Assembly: GCA_030028905.1 (NCBI GenBank)
Contig: JALDYZ010000005.1
Location: 186,001-250,000 of the forward strand
Direction of reading: 5' to 3'
Length of the DNA stretch: 64,000 bases
DNA from: Ferirhizobium litorale
Lineage (GTDB): Bacteria; Pseudomonadota; Alphaproteobacteria; Rhizobiales; Rhizobiaceae
Part shown: one piece after another, positions 16,657 to 26,787 of the stretch
Layout of the letters: the number at the start of each line of letters is the position of its first letter
Position numbering within the stretch: the first letter of the stretch is position 1
Translations under genes and position numbers: made by a program
The notes under the pieces: model-generated
The model's input: the letters and a program-made list of their open reading frames with translations, nothing else
Told to the model about the DNA's origin: nothing
Databases searched by the model: none

Positions 16657-16947
16657 GTCTTCTCTCTCGGGCTGGTGGGGCCACTCGAAGTGTATCACCA
16701 ACTGCCACTTGGCGCAGGACGTACAAGGCGTCCCGTCATCCCCTCAGCTGCCCCGTCCGCGTCCAACCTGGCGACGTGCATCTCAAGCCGGGCAATATCG
16801 TCGACAAGGTTCACCGCCGTGCGTCGTGCGACGAAGGCATCCAAGAAATCACCGCCAGCGTCTTCAGGAAGGTCACAATAGCGCGCAGGCAAGTGGGAGC
16901 AATCCAAACCGATAGGCTTCCACAAAACTGATCAAGTCATCAGGAGT

Positions 16948-17976
16948 TCAGTGCGCCACGGTTGCCGACCGGCGGGTTGTGGCGGAATGCAGCAGCGCTT
17001 CGATCAGCCGGTGCACCTTCAGCGCCTCGCGTCCCGACACAAGCGGCGGGCGCCTGTTCTCGATCGCATCGACGAAGTCGGCGAGCACGGCGCGGTGGTG
17101 GTCGTGCGGAAAGGCCATCGGATCGGCCCCGGCGCCGCCGCCCGGTCCGTCATCCGCCTGCCGGACCTCGCTGCCGTCGTGGAACTGGGCGACAAGCGCC
17201 CGGCCCTCGATCCTTGCTGTGCCCTTCGTGCCGATCAGTTCGACCGTGTCGGGCAGCCCCGGATAGGCTGAGGTCGTTGCGCTGACGGTACCGAGCGCAC
17301 CGTTTTCGAAGCGAAGTGCGCCGGCGACCAGATCCTCGGTTTCCATCCGGTGAACGGGCGTCGTCGTCGCGTAGGCAAAAACTTCGGATGGTGGGCCGGC
17401 CAAGGAAATCAGGAGATCAAGCGTATGGATGCCCTGGGTCAGCAGCACACCGCCGCCGTCGCGCGCCATGGTGCCGCGGCCCGGCTGGTCGTAATAGCTC
17501 TGTGGCCGCCAGTTCGAGAGTTTTGCCGACGCGCCGACCAGCGCACCCAGCCGTCCCTGTGCGATGATGTCCCGCAGTGCCACGCTCACCGGCCGGAAAC
17601 GATGCTGCAGCACGACGCCGAGGGCGATACCCGCGGTTTCCGCCTTCTCGACCATGTCGGCGGCGCGCGCCGTGGTGATCTCCAGCGGTTTTTCCAGAAG
17701 CACGTGCTTGCCCGCACGCGCCGCGCGCTCAACGATCTCCAGATGCGTCGATGGCGGCGTCAGCACGAGCAGGGCATCGATCGAGGCATCATCGACGATC
17801 GCATCAAGACTGTCCGAAATCGGCATGTTCCAATGCTCTGCGAAGGCCTGTCGCCGGCTCGCTGACGGGCTGAAAACGGCAGCGACCTCCACTCGGTTGG
17901 ATAGGTCCTGCAGGCTCTTCGCATGCGGCGCCGACGCCATGCCGAGGCCGACAACCGCAAGACGCATCTTCGCCAT
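16948..17976 (-). CDS. Gfo/Idh/MocA-family oxidoreductase
   Basis: 342-aa NAD(P)-dependent dehydrogenase. The Rossmann segment is RLAVVGLGMASAPHAKSLQ, and the diagnostic EKPLEITTARAADMVE carries the catalytic Lys. The C-terminal domain includes GGGVLLTQGIHTLDLLISLAGPP with its conserved His. Relatives oxidise inositols, sugars or uronates. It starts 3 nt after the uxuA stop and so is the third gene of the uxuB-uxuA operon. A role in hexuronate or uronate-derivative metabolism is likely, but the substrate is unknown. Confidence 0.88.
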   Translation of the reverse strand: MAKMRLAVVGLGMASAPHAKSLQDLSNRVEVAAVFSPSASRRQAFAEHWNMPISDSLDAIVDDASIDALLVLTPPSTHLEIVERAARAGKHVLLEKPLEITTARAADMVEKAETAGIALGVVLQHRFRPVSVALRDIIAQGRLGALVGASAKLSNWRPQSYYDQPGRGTMARDGGGVLLTQGIHTLDLLISLAGPPSEVFAYATTTPVHRMETEDLVAGALRFENGALGTVSATTSAYPGLPDTVELIGTKGTARIEGRALVAQFHDGSEVRQADDGPGGGAGADPMAFPHDHHRAVLADFVDAIENRRPPLVSGREALKVHRLIEALLHSATTRRSATVAH

Positions 17977-17979
17977 ATC

Positions 17980-19155
17980 TCAGGCCCTCTGTTCGAGAGT
18001 GCGCATGATGCCGCGCAGTTCGGCAAGCCCCTTGAGGCGGCCGATGGCGGAGTAGCCGGGGTTTACCGTCTTGCCGATGTCGTCGAGGATCTGGTGGCCG
18101 TGGTCGGGGCGCATCGGTATCACCGCATCGGCTCGTCCCGCCTCGCGACGGCGTCCTTCCTCGTCCAGCAGAGCCGTGACAACGCCGACCATGTCGACAT
18201 AGCCGTCGAGATGTTCCGATTCATGGAACGAACCGTCGGGCTCGTGGGCGACATTTCGCAGATGCGCGAAGTGGATGTCGGGGCCGAACTCCCTGGCCAT
18301 CGCGACGAGGTCGTTGTTGCGGTTGGCGCCGTAGGAACCGGTGCAAAGGGTTATGCCGTTTGCAGAGGATTTTACGCCGTCGATGATCGCGCGCGCATCG
18401 CCGGCATTGGAGACCACGCGCGGCAGGCCGAAGATCGGGAAGGGCGGATCGTCGGGATGGATGGCAAGCTTCACGCCGGCCTCCTCGGCAACGGGGACGA
18501 TCTCCCGCAGGAAGGCGAGGAGGTTGTCGCGCAGCCCCGTCGGGGTTATCTCGCGATAGCGGTCGAGCATGCGGCGGAAACTGTCGCGATCGTAGACGAA
18601 CTCCCGCGCCGGAACCCAGGCGATCAGGTTGCGTTCGAGCCGCGCCAGGTCGCTCTCACTCATGGCGGCAAGCCGTTTGCGCGCCGCGTCGATGCGCTCC
18701 GGCGGATGCTCCGCTTCGGCGCCCGGCCGCTGCAGGATCAGAACGTCATAGGCGCAGAACTCGACGATGTCGAAGCGCAGCGCGGTGCCGCCATGCGGCA
18801 TGCGGTATTCCAGGTCCGTTCGCGTCCAGTCGGTAATGGCCATGAAGTTGTAGCAGATCGTGCGAACACCGGCTTCGGCCACGGCGCGGATCGAGGCCTT
18901 GTAGTTGTCGATGAGTTCGCGGAAGCGGCCGGACCGCGTCTTGATGTCCTCGTGGACGATGATGCTCTCGACGACGCTCCATTCGAGGCCGGCGGCCTCG
19001 ATCTCGGCCTTGCGCCGCGCTACTTCGTCGGCGGGCCAGGCCCGGCCGTCGTTGAGATGGTGAAGCGCCGTGACGACGCCGGTCGCGCCCGCCTGCCGCA
19101 CATGGGCGAGGGGAACGGGATCGTCCGGACCGAACCACCGCCAGGTCTGTTTCAT
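17980..19155 (-). CDS. uxuA: mannonate dehydratase UxuA
   Basis: Converts D-mannonate to 2-keto-3-deoxygluconate. The 391-aa length is usual. The family opening [33 protein letters not shown] and the metal-site segments [57 protein letters not shown] and [14 protein letters not shown] are all present, with their Asp, Cys and His ligands. The start overlaps the uxuB stop by 4 nt (ATGA), so the two are coupled. Confidence 0.97.
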   Translation of the reverse strand: MKQTWRWFGPDDPVPLAHVRQAGATGVVTALHHLNDGRAWPADEVARRKAEIEAAGLEWSVVESIIVHEDIKTRSGRFRELIDNYKASIRAVAEAGVRTICYNFMAITDWTRTDLEYRMPHGGTALRFDIVEFCAYDVLILQRPGAEAEHPPERIDAARKRLAAMSESDLARLERNLIAWVPAREFVYDRDSFRRMLDRYREITPTGLRDNLLAFLREIVPVAEEAGVKLAIHPDDPPFPIFGLPRVVSNAGDARAIIDGVKSSANGITLCTGSYGANRNNDLVAMAREFGPDIHFAHLRNVAHEPDGSFHESEHLDGYVDMVGVVTALLDEEGRRREAGRADAVIPMRPDHGHQILDDIGKTVNPGYSAIGRLKGLAELRGIMRTLEQRA

Positions 19156-20633
19156 AGGCGCTTTCCTCCAAGAGATGCCAGCGCAGCGCGCGGGCCTTTC
19201 GTCAGTATCGTTTCGAGATGATTGGCTGTCAGTGCTACGAGAGCGGCCGCATGCTCGCCGGCCGCGACATCGAACCCGGCATGGTGAAATACCGCCTGGA
19301 CGATGTCACGCGAACTGCTGTGCTTGTCCAGAATTGCGGCGATCCCCTTATCCAGCGGGTCGGTGAAATGGGCTTCCGGCAGGGTCTTGCCGCGCGCCGC
19401 GCAGGCCGCGATCCAGGCGGCAGGCGCCAGCATCAGGTGATCCGCCGGTCCGCCGCGCGCCAGTTGGGTCCGGGCGGAGGCGATGATGCGCTGCGCCAGT
19501 TTCTGGCTGCCGTCGTTGGCGATCTGGGCGATGCGGTGCACCAGCGCGGGGTTGGAGAAGCGCTCGGTCAGGGCGGCGGTATAGGCGGCGGGAACGAGAC
19601 CGGCACCGTCCGGAAGAGTGGTTGCGGCCTCCGACCAGAGACCGTCGACGAAGGTGCGGATGTCGGGATCGCCGAAGGCGCCGGCGACGTCGGCATGGCC
19701 GAGAAGCAGTCCGAGATAAGCGATCGCCGAATGGGCGCCGTTCAGCAGTCGCAGCTTCATGTCTTCGAACGGCCTGACGTCGGCGACCATCGTGACGCCG
19801 AAGCGTTCCCAATCCGGCCGGCCGGCGGGGAAATTGTCCTCGACCACCCATTGCAGGAAGGGTTCGGTCTTGACCGGCCAGGCGTCGACGACGCCGAGCG
19901 TTGTCGCGATCCGGGCGCGGTCTTCGTCCGTGGTTGCCGGCACGATCCGGTCCACCATGGTCGACGGGCAGGCGACGTGATCCGTGACGAAGGTTGCAAG
20001 CGCGGGATCGACCTGCCCGGCGAACTCGACGAGGAGCCGTTTCACCGTCTCGCCGTTCGCCGGAAGGTTGTCGCAGCAGGCAATCGTGAACGGCGGAACG
20101 TTCTGCTCCCGACGCCGGCGCAATGCGCCGAGCAGGAAGCCGTAGACGGTGCGGGGATGATCGGGACGGGCGAGGTCGTGGACGATGTCGGGATGGGCGA
20201 GGTCGAGGCCGCCGGAAGCGTCGCGCAGGTAGGCCTTTTCCGTGACCGTCAGGGTCACGATGCGGATCGCCTGGTCTGCCATGCGGTCGATGAGCGCCGC
20301 CGGGCCCTCCGGTGCGACGACGAGTTCGCGCAACGCGCCGATGATGCGAAGCCGGTCGCCAGAGGCGTCCTGTACGGCAAGCGTGTAGAGCCCGTCCTGC
20401 GGGGCAAGGGCATTGCGCGTCTCGGGGCTGCGTAGCGATGCGCCGAGTATGCCCCAGAAGCTTTCGCCTGCCGACAGGCAATCGTCGACATAGACCGCCT
20501 GGTGGGCGCGATGGAAAGCGCCGACGCCGAGATGAACGATGCCGCACGTGACGGTTGCCGGGTCGTAGGATGGTTTGCTGGCTCCCGCGACGCTTGCAAG
20601 CGCCGCCAGAGAAAGCCGCTTCTCACTGGTCAT
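19152..20633 (-). CDS. uxuB: D-fructuronate reductase (mannitol dehydrogenase family) UxuB
   Basis: 493-aa long-chain dehydrogenase reducing D-fructuronate to D-mannonate with NADH. N-terminal nucleotide-binding segment [20 protein letters not shown]. The catalytic Lys-x4-Asn-x2-His motif is in [20 protein letters not shown]. Operon position directly before uxuA favours fructuronate reductase over mannitol dehydrogenase. First gene of the leftward operon; promoter faces uxaC. Confidence 0.92.
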   Translation of the reverse strand: MTSEKRLSLAALASVAGASKPSYDPATVTCGIVHLGVGAFHRAHQAVYVDDCLSAGESFWGILGASLRSPETRNALAPQDGLYTLAVQDASGDRLRIIGALRELVVAPEGPAALIDRMADQAIRIVTLTVTEKAYLRDASGGLDLAHPDIVHDLARPDHPRTVYGFLLGALRRRREQNVPPFTIACCDNLPANGETVKRLLVEFAGQVDPALATFVTDHVACPSTMVDRIVPATTDEDRARIATTLGVVDAWPVKTEPFLQWVVEDNFPAGRPDWERFGVTMVADVRPFEDMKLRLLNGAHSAIAYLGLLLGHADVAGAFGDPDIRTFVDGLWSEAATTLPDGAGLVPAAYTAALTERFSNPALVHRIAQIANDGSQKLAQRIIASARTQLARGGPADHLMLAPAAWIAACAARGKTLPEAHFTDPLDKGIAAILDKHSSSRDIVQAVFHHAGFDVAAGEHAAALVALTANHLETILTKGPRAALASLGGKRL

Positions 20634-20697
20634 GGGCCTGCCACTCCTCCCTTGGCTGGTGAATGATGGCTACACCAATCGATGCGACGTCGCAAGA

Positions 20698-20736
20698 TAG
20701 TCATCATACAACTATGCATTTTTTGTATGTTGACAT
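20698..20736. promoter_or_regulatory. divergent operator pair for the hexuronate operons
   Basis: TAGTCATCATACAA (20698-20711) and TTGTATGTTGACAT (20723-20736) are inverted copies of one element (TTGTATG-[A/T]-TGAC), separated by 11 nt. They lie in the 154-bp space between uxuB (-) and uxaC (+). Likely bound by the GntR regulator at 25169-25957, giving joint control of both directions. Confidence 0.6.
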
Positions 20737-20787
20737 CATGCCGATTCATCTCTAGCCCTATCTCTGCCGTGGAGGAGCGGCACAGGA

Positions 20788-22197
20788 ATGAGCGCACTTA
20801 TCGACCGCGATGTTCTGTTTGCGTCTGACCCGAGGCAACGCTCGATTGCTCGGGGGCTGTATGGTTCAATCGCGACCCTTCCGATCGTCAGTCCGCATGG
20901 CCATACCGATCCGCGCTGGTATGCGCTCAACGAGCCGTTTCCCGATCCGGCGCAACTGCTGATCGTCCCGGACCACTACATCTTCCGCATGCTGTTCAGT
21001 CAGGGTGTGGATCTGCAGCGCCTCGGCGTGCCGCCCATGGATGGCTCGCGGACGGAGGCGGATGGACGGGCCATCTGGCGGCTTTTTGCAGAGAACTACC
21101 GGCTCTTTCGCGGCACGCCGACGCGGCTGTGGATGGACTATGTGCTCTCCACCGTCTTCGGTATCGAGGAGCTTCTCGACGGCAGCAATGCCGACAGCGT
21201 CTATGATCAGATCGCGGACCAACTGGCGAAACCGGAATTCCGGCCGCGGGCTCTGTTCGAGCGCTTCAACATCGAGGTGATCGCGACCACGGAAGGCGCG
21301 CTCGACGATCTGTCCTGGCACCGCAAGATCCGGGAAAGCGGCTGGGGCGGGCGCGTGGTCACCGCCTACCGACCCGATGCCGTCGTCGATCCGGATTTCG
21401 AAGGTTTTTCCGACAATCTCGACCGGCTTGGGGATATGACCGGCGAAGACACCGGCGCATGGAGCGGCTATCTCGCCGCGCACCGCAAGCGCCGCGAATA
21501 CTTCAAGACTTTCGGGGCGACGTCCTCCGACCATGGCCACCGCACCGCGACGACGGCAAATCTGGGCTCCGGCGAAGCTGAGGCGCTGTTCCAGCGGGTC
21601 CGTACTGGCAAGGCCGATGCCGCCGAGCGCGAGACCTTCCGCGGCCAGATGCTGACGGAAATGGGGAGGATGAGTCTCGATGACGGCCTCGTCCTGCAGA
21701 TCCATCCCGGTTCCTGGCGCAACCATTCGCCCGGAATGATGGCGCGCTTCGGCCGCGACAAGGGCTTCGACATTCCGACCCGCACCGATTACGTCGCCGC
21801 GCTCAAGCCGCTTCTCGACGCGGTCGGGCTGGAGAAGAACCTATCTGTCATCCTCTTCACACTGGACGAAAGCAGCTACTCGCGCGAACTCGCGCCGCTC
21901 GCCGGCGTCTATCCGGCGTTGAAGCTCGGGCCGGCCTGGTGGTTCCACGACAGTCCGGAGGGCATGCGGCGCTTCCGCGAGCTGACGACCGAGACGGCGG
22001 GCTTCTACAACACCGTCGGCTTCAACGACGATACGCGCGCTTTTCCGTCGATACCGGCCCGCCACGACATCGCCCGCCGGGTCGACTGCGCCTTTCTTGC
22101 CCGGCTCGTCGCCGAACACCGGCTGACCGAGACCGAGGCTTTCGAACTTGCACGCGAGCTGGCCTACACGCTCGCGAAGGAGGCCTATCGACTTTAG
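20788..22197 (+). CDS. uxaC: glucuronate (uronate) isomerase UxaC
   Basis: Isomerises D-glucuronate to D-fructuronate and D-galacturonate to D-tagaturonate, the first step of hexuronate catabolism. 469 aa, as usual. Family marks: [20 protein letters not shown] with metal-binding His residues, [43 protein letters not shown], and the C-terminal [26 protein letters not shown] upstream. Heads the rightward operon; only tagaturonate reductase/altronate dehydratase (UxaB/UxaA) are missing for a full galacturonate route, so glucuronate is the better-supported substrate. Confidence 0.97.
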   Translation: MSALIDRDVLFASDPRQRSIARGLYGSIATLPIVSPHGHTDPRWYALNEPFPDPAQLLIVPDHYIFRMLFSQGVDLQRLGVPPMDGSRTEADGRAIWRLFAENYRLFRGTPTRLWMDYVLSTVFGIEELLDGSNADSVYDQIADQLAKPEFRPRALFERFNIEVIATTEGALDDLSWHRKIRESGWGGRVVTAYRPDAVVDPDFEGFSDNLDRLGDMTGEDTGAWSGYLAAHRKRREYFKTFGATSSDHGHRTATTANLGSGEAEALFQRVRTGKADAAERETFRGQMLTEMGRMSLDDGLVLQIHPGSWRNHSPGMMARFGRDKGFDIPTRTDYVAALKPLLDAVGLEKNLSVILFTLDESSYSRELAPLAGVYPALKLGPAWWFHDSPEGMRRFRELTTETAGFYNTVGFNDDTRAFPSIPARHDIARRVDCAFLARLVAEHRLTETEAFELARELAYTLAKEAYRL

Positions 22198-22234
22198 GGA
22201 AGAGGGCGAGGGAGCCCGCAATTGGGAGGAAGAA

Positions 22235-23212
22235 ATGTTGAATGTCTCAAAGCTGCTCGGCAGCGTCGTCGTGGCATCGATGCTCACGCTCGGCGTCGCC
22301 AATGCACAGACTGTTCTGAAATCGTCGGACACGCATCCGGACGGCTATCCGACCGTGGAAGGCGTGAAGTATTTCGGCGAACTGGTGAAGGAGCGCACCG
22401 GCGGACGCTATGCCGTCGAGGTCTATCACTCCGCACAGCTCGGCGAGGAGAAGGATACGATCGAGCAGGTCCGTTCGGGCGTGATCGAACTGAATCGCGT
22501 TTCGATGGCGCCATTTAACGGCACGGTCAAAGAAACGATCGTGCCGGCGCTGCCCTACATTTTCCGCTCCGAGGAGCACATGCACAATGTGATGGATGGG
22601 CCGATTGGCGACCAGATCAAGGCGGCTTTCGAGCCGGCCGGCCTCGTGGCGCTCGCGTTCTATGATGCCGGCAGCCGCTCCTTCTACAACAGCAAGAAGC
22701 CGATTGCGACCGTCGACGACATGAAGGGCATGAAGTTTCGTGTCATCCAGTCCGACATCTTCGTCGACATGGTCGCCGCCCTCGGCGCCAATGCCACGCC
22801 GATGCCGTACGGCGAGGTCTATTCTTCGATCGAGACTGGCGTCATCGACGGCGCGGAAAACAACTTCCCGAGCTACGACACCGCCAAGCACGCCGAAGTC
22901 GCCAAGTTCTATTCGGAAGACCAGCATACCATCCTTCCGGAAGTGCTGGTGATGAACAAGGCCGCCTTCGACAAGCTGACGCCGGAAGATCAGGCGATCT
23001 TCAAGCAGGCAGCCAAGGACAGTGTCGCCAAGCAGCGTGAGCTGTGGGCAGCCAAGGACAAGGAATCGCGTGACAACGTCGCGAAGCTCGGCTCGGCGGT
23101 CAACGAGGTCGACAAGCAGGGCTTCATGGACGCGATGAAGCCGGTCTACGAAAAGCACGTTACCGACGACGTCCTGAAGAAGATGGTCGCCGACGTCCAG
23201 GCGGTCCAGTGA
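22235..23212 (+). CDS. TRAP transporter substrate-binding protein (DctP), hexuronate-type
   Basis: 325-aa periplasmic protein. Signal peptide about residues 1-24 (cleavage after VANA). DctP marks: [20 protein letters not shown], the conserved Arg in [42 protein letters not shown]. Start ATG 22235 follows GGGAGGAAGAA; an earlier in-frame ATG lies inside uxaC. Context makes glucuronate/galacturonate or the unsaturated uronate product the likely ligand. Confidence 0.92.
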   Translation: MLNVSKLLGSVVVASMLTLGVANAQTVLKSSDTHPDGYPTVEGVKYFGELVKERTGGRYAVEVYHSAQLGEEKDTIEQVRSGVIELNRVSMAPFNGTVKETIVPALPYIFRSEEHMHNVMDGPIGDQIKAAFEPAGLVALAFYDAGSRSFYNSKKPIATVDDMKGMKFRVIQSDIFVDMVAALGANATPMPYGEVYSSIETGVIDGAENNFPSYDTAKHAEVAKFYSEDQHTILPEVLVMNKAAFDKLTPEDQAIFKQAAKDSVAKQRELWAAKDKESRDNVAKLGSAVNEVDKQGFMDAMKPVYEKHVTDDVLKKMVADVQAVQ

Positions 23213-23286
23213 CCAGCTGAAGGCGCAGACCGACCGATCGCGGGCGTCCCTTGCGGGGCGTCCGCACGGTCCCGGAGGACAAGACC

Positions 23287-23874
23287 ATGCATGTGGAACT
23301 GAAAAGCGGGCTGCCGATCCTGTCGCGGCTCAACGCGGCGGCGCTTTGGCTGGCCGGCATCGGCCTGGTGTCGATGACCGCCATCGTCGCCTGGCAGGTC
23401 TTCTGCCGTTACGTGCTGAACGACTCGCCGAGCTGGACCGAACCGGGCGCGGTCATGCTGATGAGCTGGTTCATCTTTCTCGGCGCGGCGGTCGGCGTGC
23501 GGGAAAACAACCACCTGGGCTTCGACGTGCTGCTCTATGTGCTCCCGCTTTCGGCCAAGAGATGGCTGAGGATGATTTCCGACTGCGTCATTCTCGCCTT
23601 CGGCCTCGGCATGGTGATCTATGGTGGGAGCCTGGTCAGCCTCACATGGAGCACCGTATTGCCGTCTCTCGGCATTTCCGGCGCATGGGACTACCTGCCA
23701 GTCGTGGCCGGCGGCGTGCTGGTCATCCTGTTTTCGCTGGAGCGCATCGCGCTGCGCCTGACGGGTGCGCCGATCGACGCCGAGCTGGACGAGATGGAAC
23801 CCGCCGAAATCGCGGTCGAAGCCGGAAACATTGACACTGCAGAAGGCGCCAAGACAGGCGCGACGAGGGGCTGA
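23287..23874 (+). CDS. TRAP transporter small permease (DctQ family)
   Basis: 195-aa, four transmembrane segments in residues about 15-155. DctQ signature FCRYVLNDSPSWTEPGAVMLMSWFIFLGAAVGVRENNHLG. The C-terminal 30 residues are acidic and hydrophilic. Start ATG 23287 follows GGAGGACAAGACC; an upstream in-frame start at 23251 lacks a site. Three nt separate its stop from dctM. Confidence 0.92.
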   Translation: MHVELKSGLPILSRLNAAALWLAGIGLVSMTAIVAWQVFCRYVLNDSPSWTEPGAVMLMSWFIFLGAAVGVRENNHLGFDVLLYVLPLSAKRWLRMISDCVILAFGLGMVIYGGSLVSLTWSTVLPSLGISGAWDYLPVVAGGVLVILFSLERIALRLTGAPIDAELDEMEPAEIAVEAGNIDTAEGAKTGATRG

Positions 23875-23877
23875 GCA

Positions 23878-25158
23878 ATGGAACTGTGGATACTCTTCTC
23901 CTCCTTCATCCTGCTGATGCTGATCGGAACGCCGATCGCTTTCTGTCTGGGTGTATCGAGTTTTGCGACCGTGCTCTACATGGGCCTGCCGCCGATGGTC
24001 GTCTTCCAGCGCCTGAATTCCGGCATGAGTGTCTTTTCGCTGCTGGCGATCCCCTTCTTTATCTATTCCGGCGACCTCATGGTGCGCGGCGGCATCGCCC
24101 AGCGCATCGTCGCCTTTGCAGCGTCTCTTGTCGGCCATGTGCGCGGTGGCCTGGGCCAGGTCAACATCGTGACGGCAACCCTGTTCGGCGGCATCTCGGG
24201 CTCTGCCGTGGCCGAAGCGGCGGCCGTCGGCGGCTTGATGATCCCCCAGATGAAGGCGCGGGGCTACGGCGCCGACTACGCCGTCAACGTCACCTCGATG
24301 GCGGCGCTGATCGCCCTCCTGTTGCCGCCGTCGCACAACATGATCATCTATTCGATCTCCGCGGGCGGCAAGATTTCCATCGCCGACCTGTTCACGGCCG
24401 GCATCCTGCCCGGCTTGCTGCTTGCCGGAGCGCTGATGGCCACCGCCTATGTGGTGGCGCGCAAGCGCGGCTATCCAACCGAACCATTCCCCGGCTTCGC
24501 CATGGTGGCGCAGTTGTTCGCCGTCGCCATTCCGGGCCTGCTGCTGATCGCGATCATCTTTGGCGGCGTGCGCTCCGGCATCTTCACGGCGACGGAGAGC
24601 TCCTGCATTGCGGTCGTCTATGCGCTGCTGATCACTCTGCTCGTCTATCGCCAGATGACGTGGTCGGACTTCGTCCACGCGACGAAAGGTGCGGTGCGCA
24701 CTACCGCCATGGTGCTACTGATCATCGGCACCGCAGCAGCCTTCTCCTGGCTGATGGCGTTCCTGCGCGTGCCGGCATCGCTGGTCGCCTGGATGCAGAC
24801 GATCTCGGACAACCCGATCGTCATCCTGCTCCTGTTGAACGTGATCATGTTGCTGCTCGGAACGTTCATGGACATGGGCCCGACGATCATCATCACCACT
24901 CCGATCTTCCTTCCGATCGCCCAGGCCTACGGCATCGACCCGGTCCATTTCGGCGTGATCATGATTCTCAACTATGGTATAGGCCTCAACACCCCGCCCG
25001 TCGGCGGCGTCCAGTTTGTTGCCTGTGCCGTTGGCAAGATCACCGTTTGGGAGGCGATGCGGTCCATTTGGCCCTTCTACGGGGCCGGAGTCGTCGTCCT
25101 GTTGCTCGTCACGTACATTCCGGCGCTGTCGCTCTGGCTGCCTTCCGTTTTCAAATAG
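23878..25158 (+). CDS. TRAP transporter large permease (DctM family)
   Basis: 426-aa polytopic membrane protein. Marks include IPFFIYSGDLMVRGGIAQRI, TLFGGISGSAVAEAAAVGGLMIPQM, LLLPPSHNMIIYSISAGGKIS and GIDPVHFGVIMILNYGIGLNTPPVGGVQF. Completes the P-Q-M transporter of the hexuronate operon. Confidence 0.95.
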   Translation: MELWILFSSFILLMLIGTPIAFCLGVSSFATVLYMGLPPMVVFQRLNSGMSVFSLLAIPFFIYSGDLMVRGGIAQRIVAFAASLVGHVRGGLGQVNIVTATLFGGISGSAVAEAAAVGGLMIPQMKARGYGADYAVNVTSMAALIALLLPPSHNMIIYSISAGGKISIADLFTAGILPGLLLAGALMATAYVVARKRGYPTEPFPGFAMVAQLFAVAIPGLLLIAIIFGGVRSGIFTATESSCIAVVYALLITLLVYRQMTWSDFVHATKGAVRTTAMVLLIIGTAAAFSWLMAFLRVPASLVAWMQTISDNPIVILLLLNVIMLLLGTFMDMGPTIIITTPIFLPIAQAYGIDPVHFGVIMILNYGIGLNTPPVGGVQFVACAVGKITVWEAMRSIWPFYGAGVVVLLLVTYIPALSLWLPSVFK

Positions 25159-25168
25159 GTCAATCGAC

Positions 25169-25957
25169 ATGAGCGCAGATCCGACGGACTTGAAAGTCGA
25201 GCGAAAGCCGAAGCTCTCGGAGAACGTCTCCCAGGCGCTGCGGAGCCAGATCCTCTCGGGCGACTTCGCGGTGGGAGAAAAACTGCCGACCGAAAGCCGG
25301 ATGACAGAGATCTTCGGTGTCAGCCGCACGGTGGTCCGCGAGGCGGTCGCGGCCCTGGCGGCAGACGGTCTCGTCGAGTCGCGGCATGGAGCCGGTGTGT
25401 TCGTTCTCGATCACCCAACCAGCAAGATCAGTGCCATCAGCGCCGATATCGGCAACAAGATCAGCCAGGCCGTCAACATCCTCGAAGTGCGGATGGGCAT
25501 CGAGATCGAAAGCGCGGGGCTGGCTGCGCAGCGCCGCAATGTGGCGCAGGAGGCGCGCATACAGGAGGCCTTCTTCGAATTCGAGCGCCATCTCGAACTC
25601 GGAGAGCCGACCGGCAAGGCCGACTTCCAGTTTCACCGCGAGATCGCCGCGGCGACCAACAACCCCTTCTATGTCGAGGTCCTCGATGCGCTCGGCGACC
25701 GTACCATCCCCTGTGATCGCAACTCGCCGTGGTATTCGGTCGAGGTGCTTTCCGACGATTATCTGCACGGCCTGCAACGGGAGCACCTGACGATTCTTCA
25801 GGCGATCTCGGCCGGGGATCCGCAGGCGGCACGCGATGCGATGCGCGCCCACCTGCAGGCGGCGCAGGAGCGCTACCGCAAGCGCCTCAGCGGCCAGCAG
25901 GCAAAATATTTCAACGCAGCCAAACCCCGGCAACCCGGGTCGAAAGGGAACACATGA
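25169..25957 (+). CDS. GntR-family regulator (FadR subfamily) of the hexuronate operon
   Basis: 262-aa repressor-type protein. DNA-binding domain in residues about 18-85 (GEKLPTESRMTEIFGVSRTVVREAVAALAADGLVESRHGAGVFV); FCD ligand domain after about 100, with GKADFQFHREIAAATNNPF and HLTILQAISAGDPQAARDAMRAHL. Start ATG 25169 is 10 nt after the dctM stop; the stop overlaps kduI (ATGA). Being inside the operon it controls fits autoregulation through the operator pair at 20698-20736. Confidence 0.9.
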   Translation: MSADPTDLKVERKPKLSENVSQALRSQILSGDFAVGEKLPTESRMTEIFGVSRTVVREAVAALAADGLVESRHGAGVFVLDHPTSKISAISADIGNKISQAVNILEVRMGIEIESAGLAAQRRNVAQEARIQEAFFEFERHLELGEPTGKADFQFHREIAAATNNPFYVEVLDALGDRTIPCDRNSPWYSVEVLSDDYLHGLQREHLTILQAISAGDPQAARDAMRAHLQAAQERYRKRLSGQQAKYFNAAKPRQPGSKGNT

Positions 25958-26787
25958 CCACCGAGCACACCATCCGTTTCGCTGTCGATCCGCTCGCCGC
26001 CGCCGCGATGGGCACCGACGAGCTGCGCGCGAACTTCCACGTAGGCGGCCTGTTTGAAGCCGGAATGATCAACCTGACTTACACGCACTACGATCGCATG
26101 ATCGTTGGCGGTGCCGTTCCGCTCGGAGACGCGCTCAAGCTCGAGACGATCAGGCCGAACGGTACGAAGAGCTTCCTGGAGCGTCGCGAACTGGTGGTCG
26201 TCAACATTGGCGGTCCCGGAACGGTAGTCTGCGGCGGCACCGAACATCACCTCGGCACGCGTGACATGCTCTATGTCGGCATGGGCGAGGAGGTTTCCTT
26301 TGCCTCTCGCGAAGCCGGCCAACCGGCCAGGTTCTACCTGCTGTCGGCTCCGGCCCACAGGACCTACCCGACCAGGTTGCTGACAATGGCGGAAGCGCGG
26401 CGCCTCGACCTCGGCAGTCAGGAGACCTCGAACGAGCGCAGTATCTTCCAGTTCACCACCACGATCGAGACCTGCCAGATCGTCGTCGGCATGACACAGC
26501 TGGCGAAAGGCTCGGTGTGGAACACCATGCCGGCGCATGTGCATGACCGGCGCATGGAGGCCTATCTCTACTTCGACCTGCCCGAGACGGCGCGGGTCTT
26601 CCATTTCATGGGCGAGCCCGAGGAAACGCGCCACATCGTGATGGCCAACGAGGAGGCGGTGATTTCGCCGTCCTGGTCGATCCACTCCGGTTGCGGCACG
26701 TCCAATTACGCCTTCATCTGGGCGATGGCGGGTGACAACCTCGATTACACGGACGTCGATCCGGTGGAGATGGACAGCCTGCGATGA
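25954..26787 (+). CDS. kduI: 5-dehydro-4-deoxy-D-glucuronate isomerase KduI
   Basis: Isomerises 5-keto-4-deoxyuronate (DKI) to 2,5-diketo-3-deoxygluconate. 277 aa, the usual length. Family sequence FHVGGLFEAGMINLTYTHYDRMIVGGAVPL at the start; the cupin metal site is PAHVHDRRMEAYLYFDL (H-x-H and E), with the last His in WSIHSGCGTSNYAFIWAM. Coupled by ATGA to gntR upstream and by a 4-nt overlap to kduD. Confidence 0.96.
   Translation: MTTEHTIRFAVDPLAAAAMGTDELRANFHVGGLFEAGMINLTYTHYDRMIVGGAVPLGDALKLETIRPNGTKSFLERRELVVVNIGGPGTVVCGGTEHHLGTRDMLYVGMGEEVSFASREAGQPARFYLLSAPAHRTYPTRLLTMAEARRLDLGSQETSNERSIFQFTTTIETCQIVVGMTQLAKGSVWNTMPAHVHDRRMEAYLYFDLPETARVFHFMGEPEETRHIVMANEEAVISPSWSIHSGCGTSNYAFIWAMAGDNLDYTDVDPVEMDSLR

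Noticed and set aside
16695-16925. 76-codon minus-strand frame upstream of the nitrilase-family gene
   Set aside because: Composition is protein-like, but the only start is TTG without a ribosome site, and I recognise no family. A competing plus-strand frame covers the same bases.
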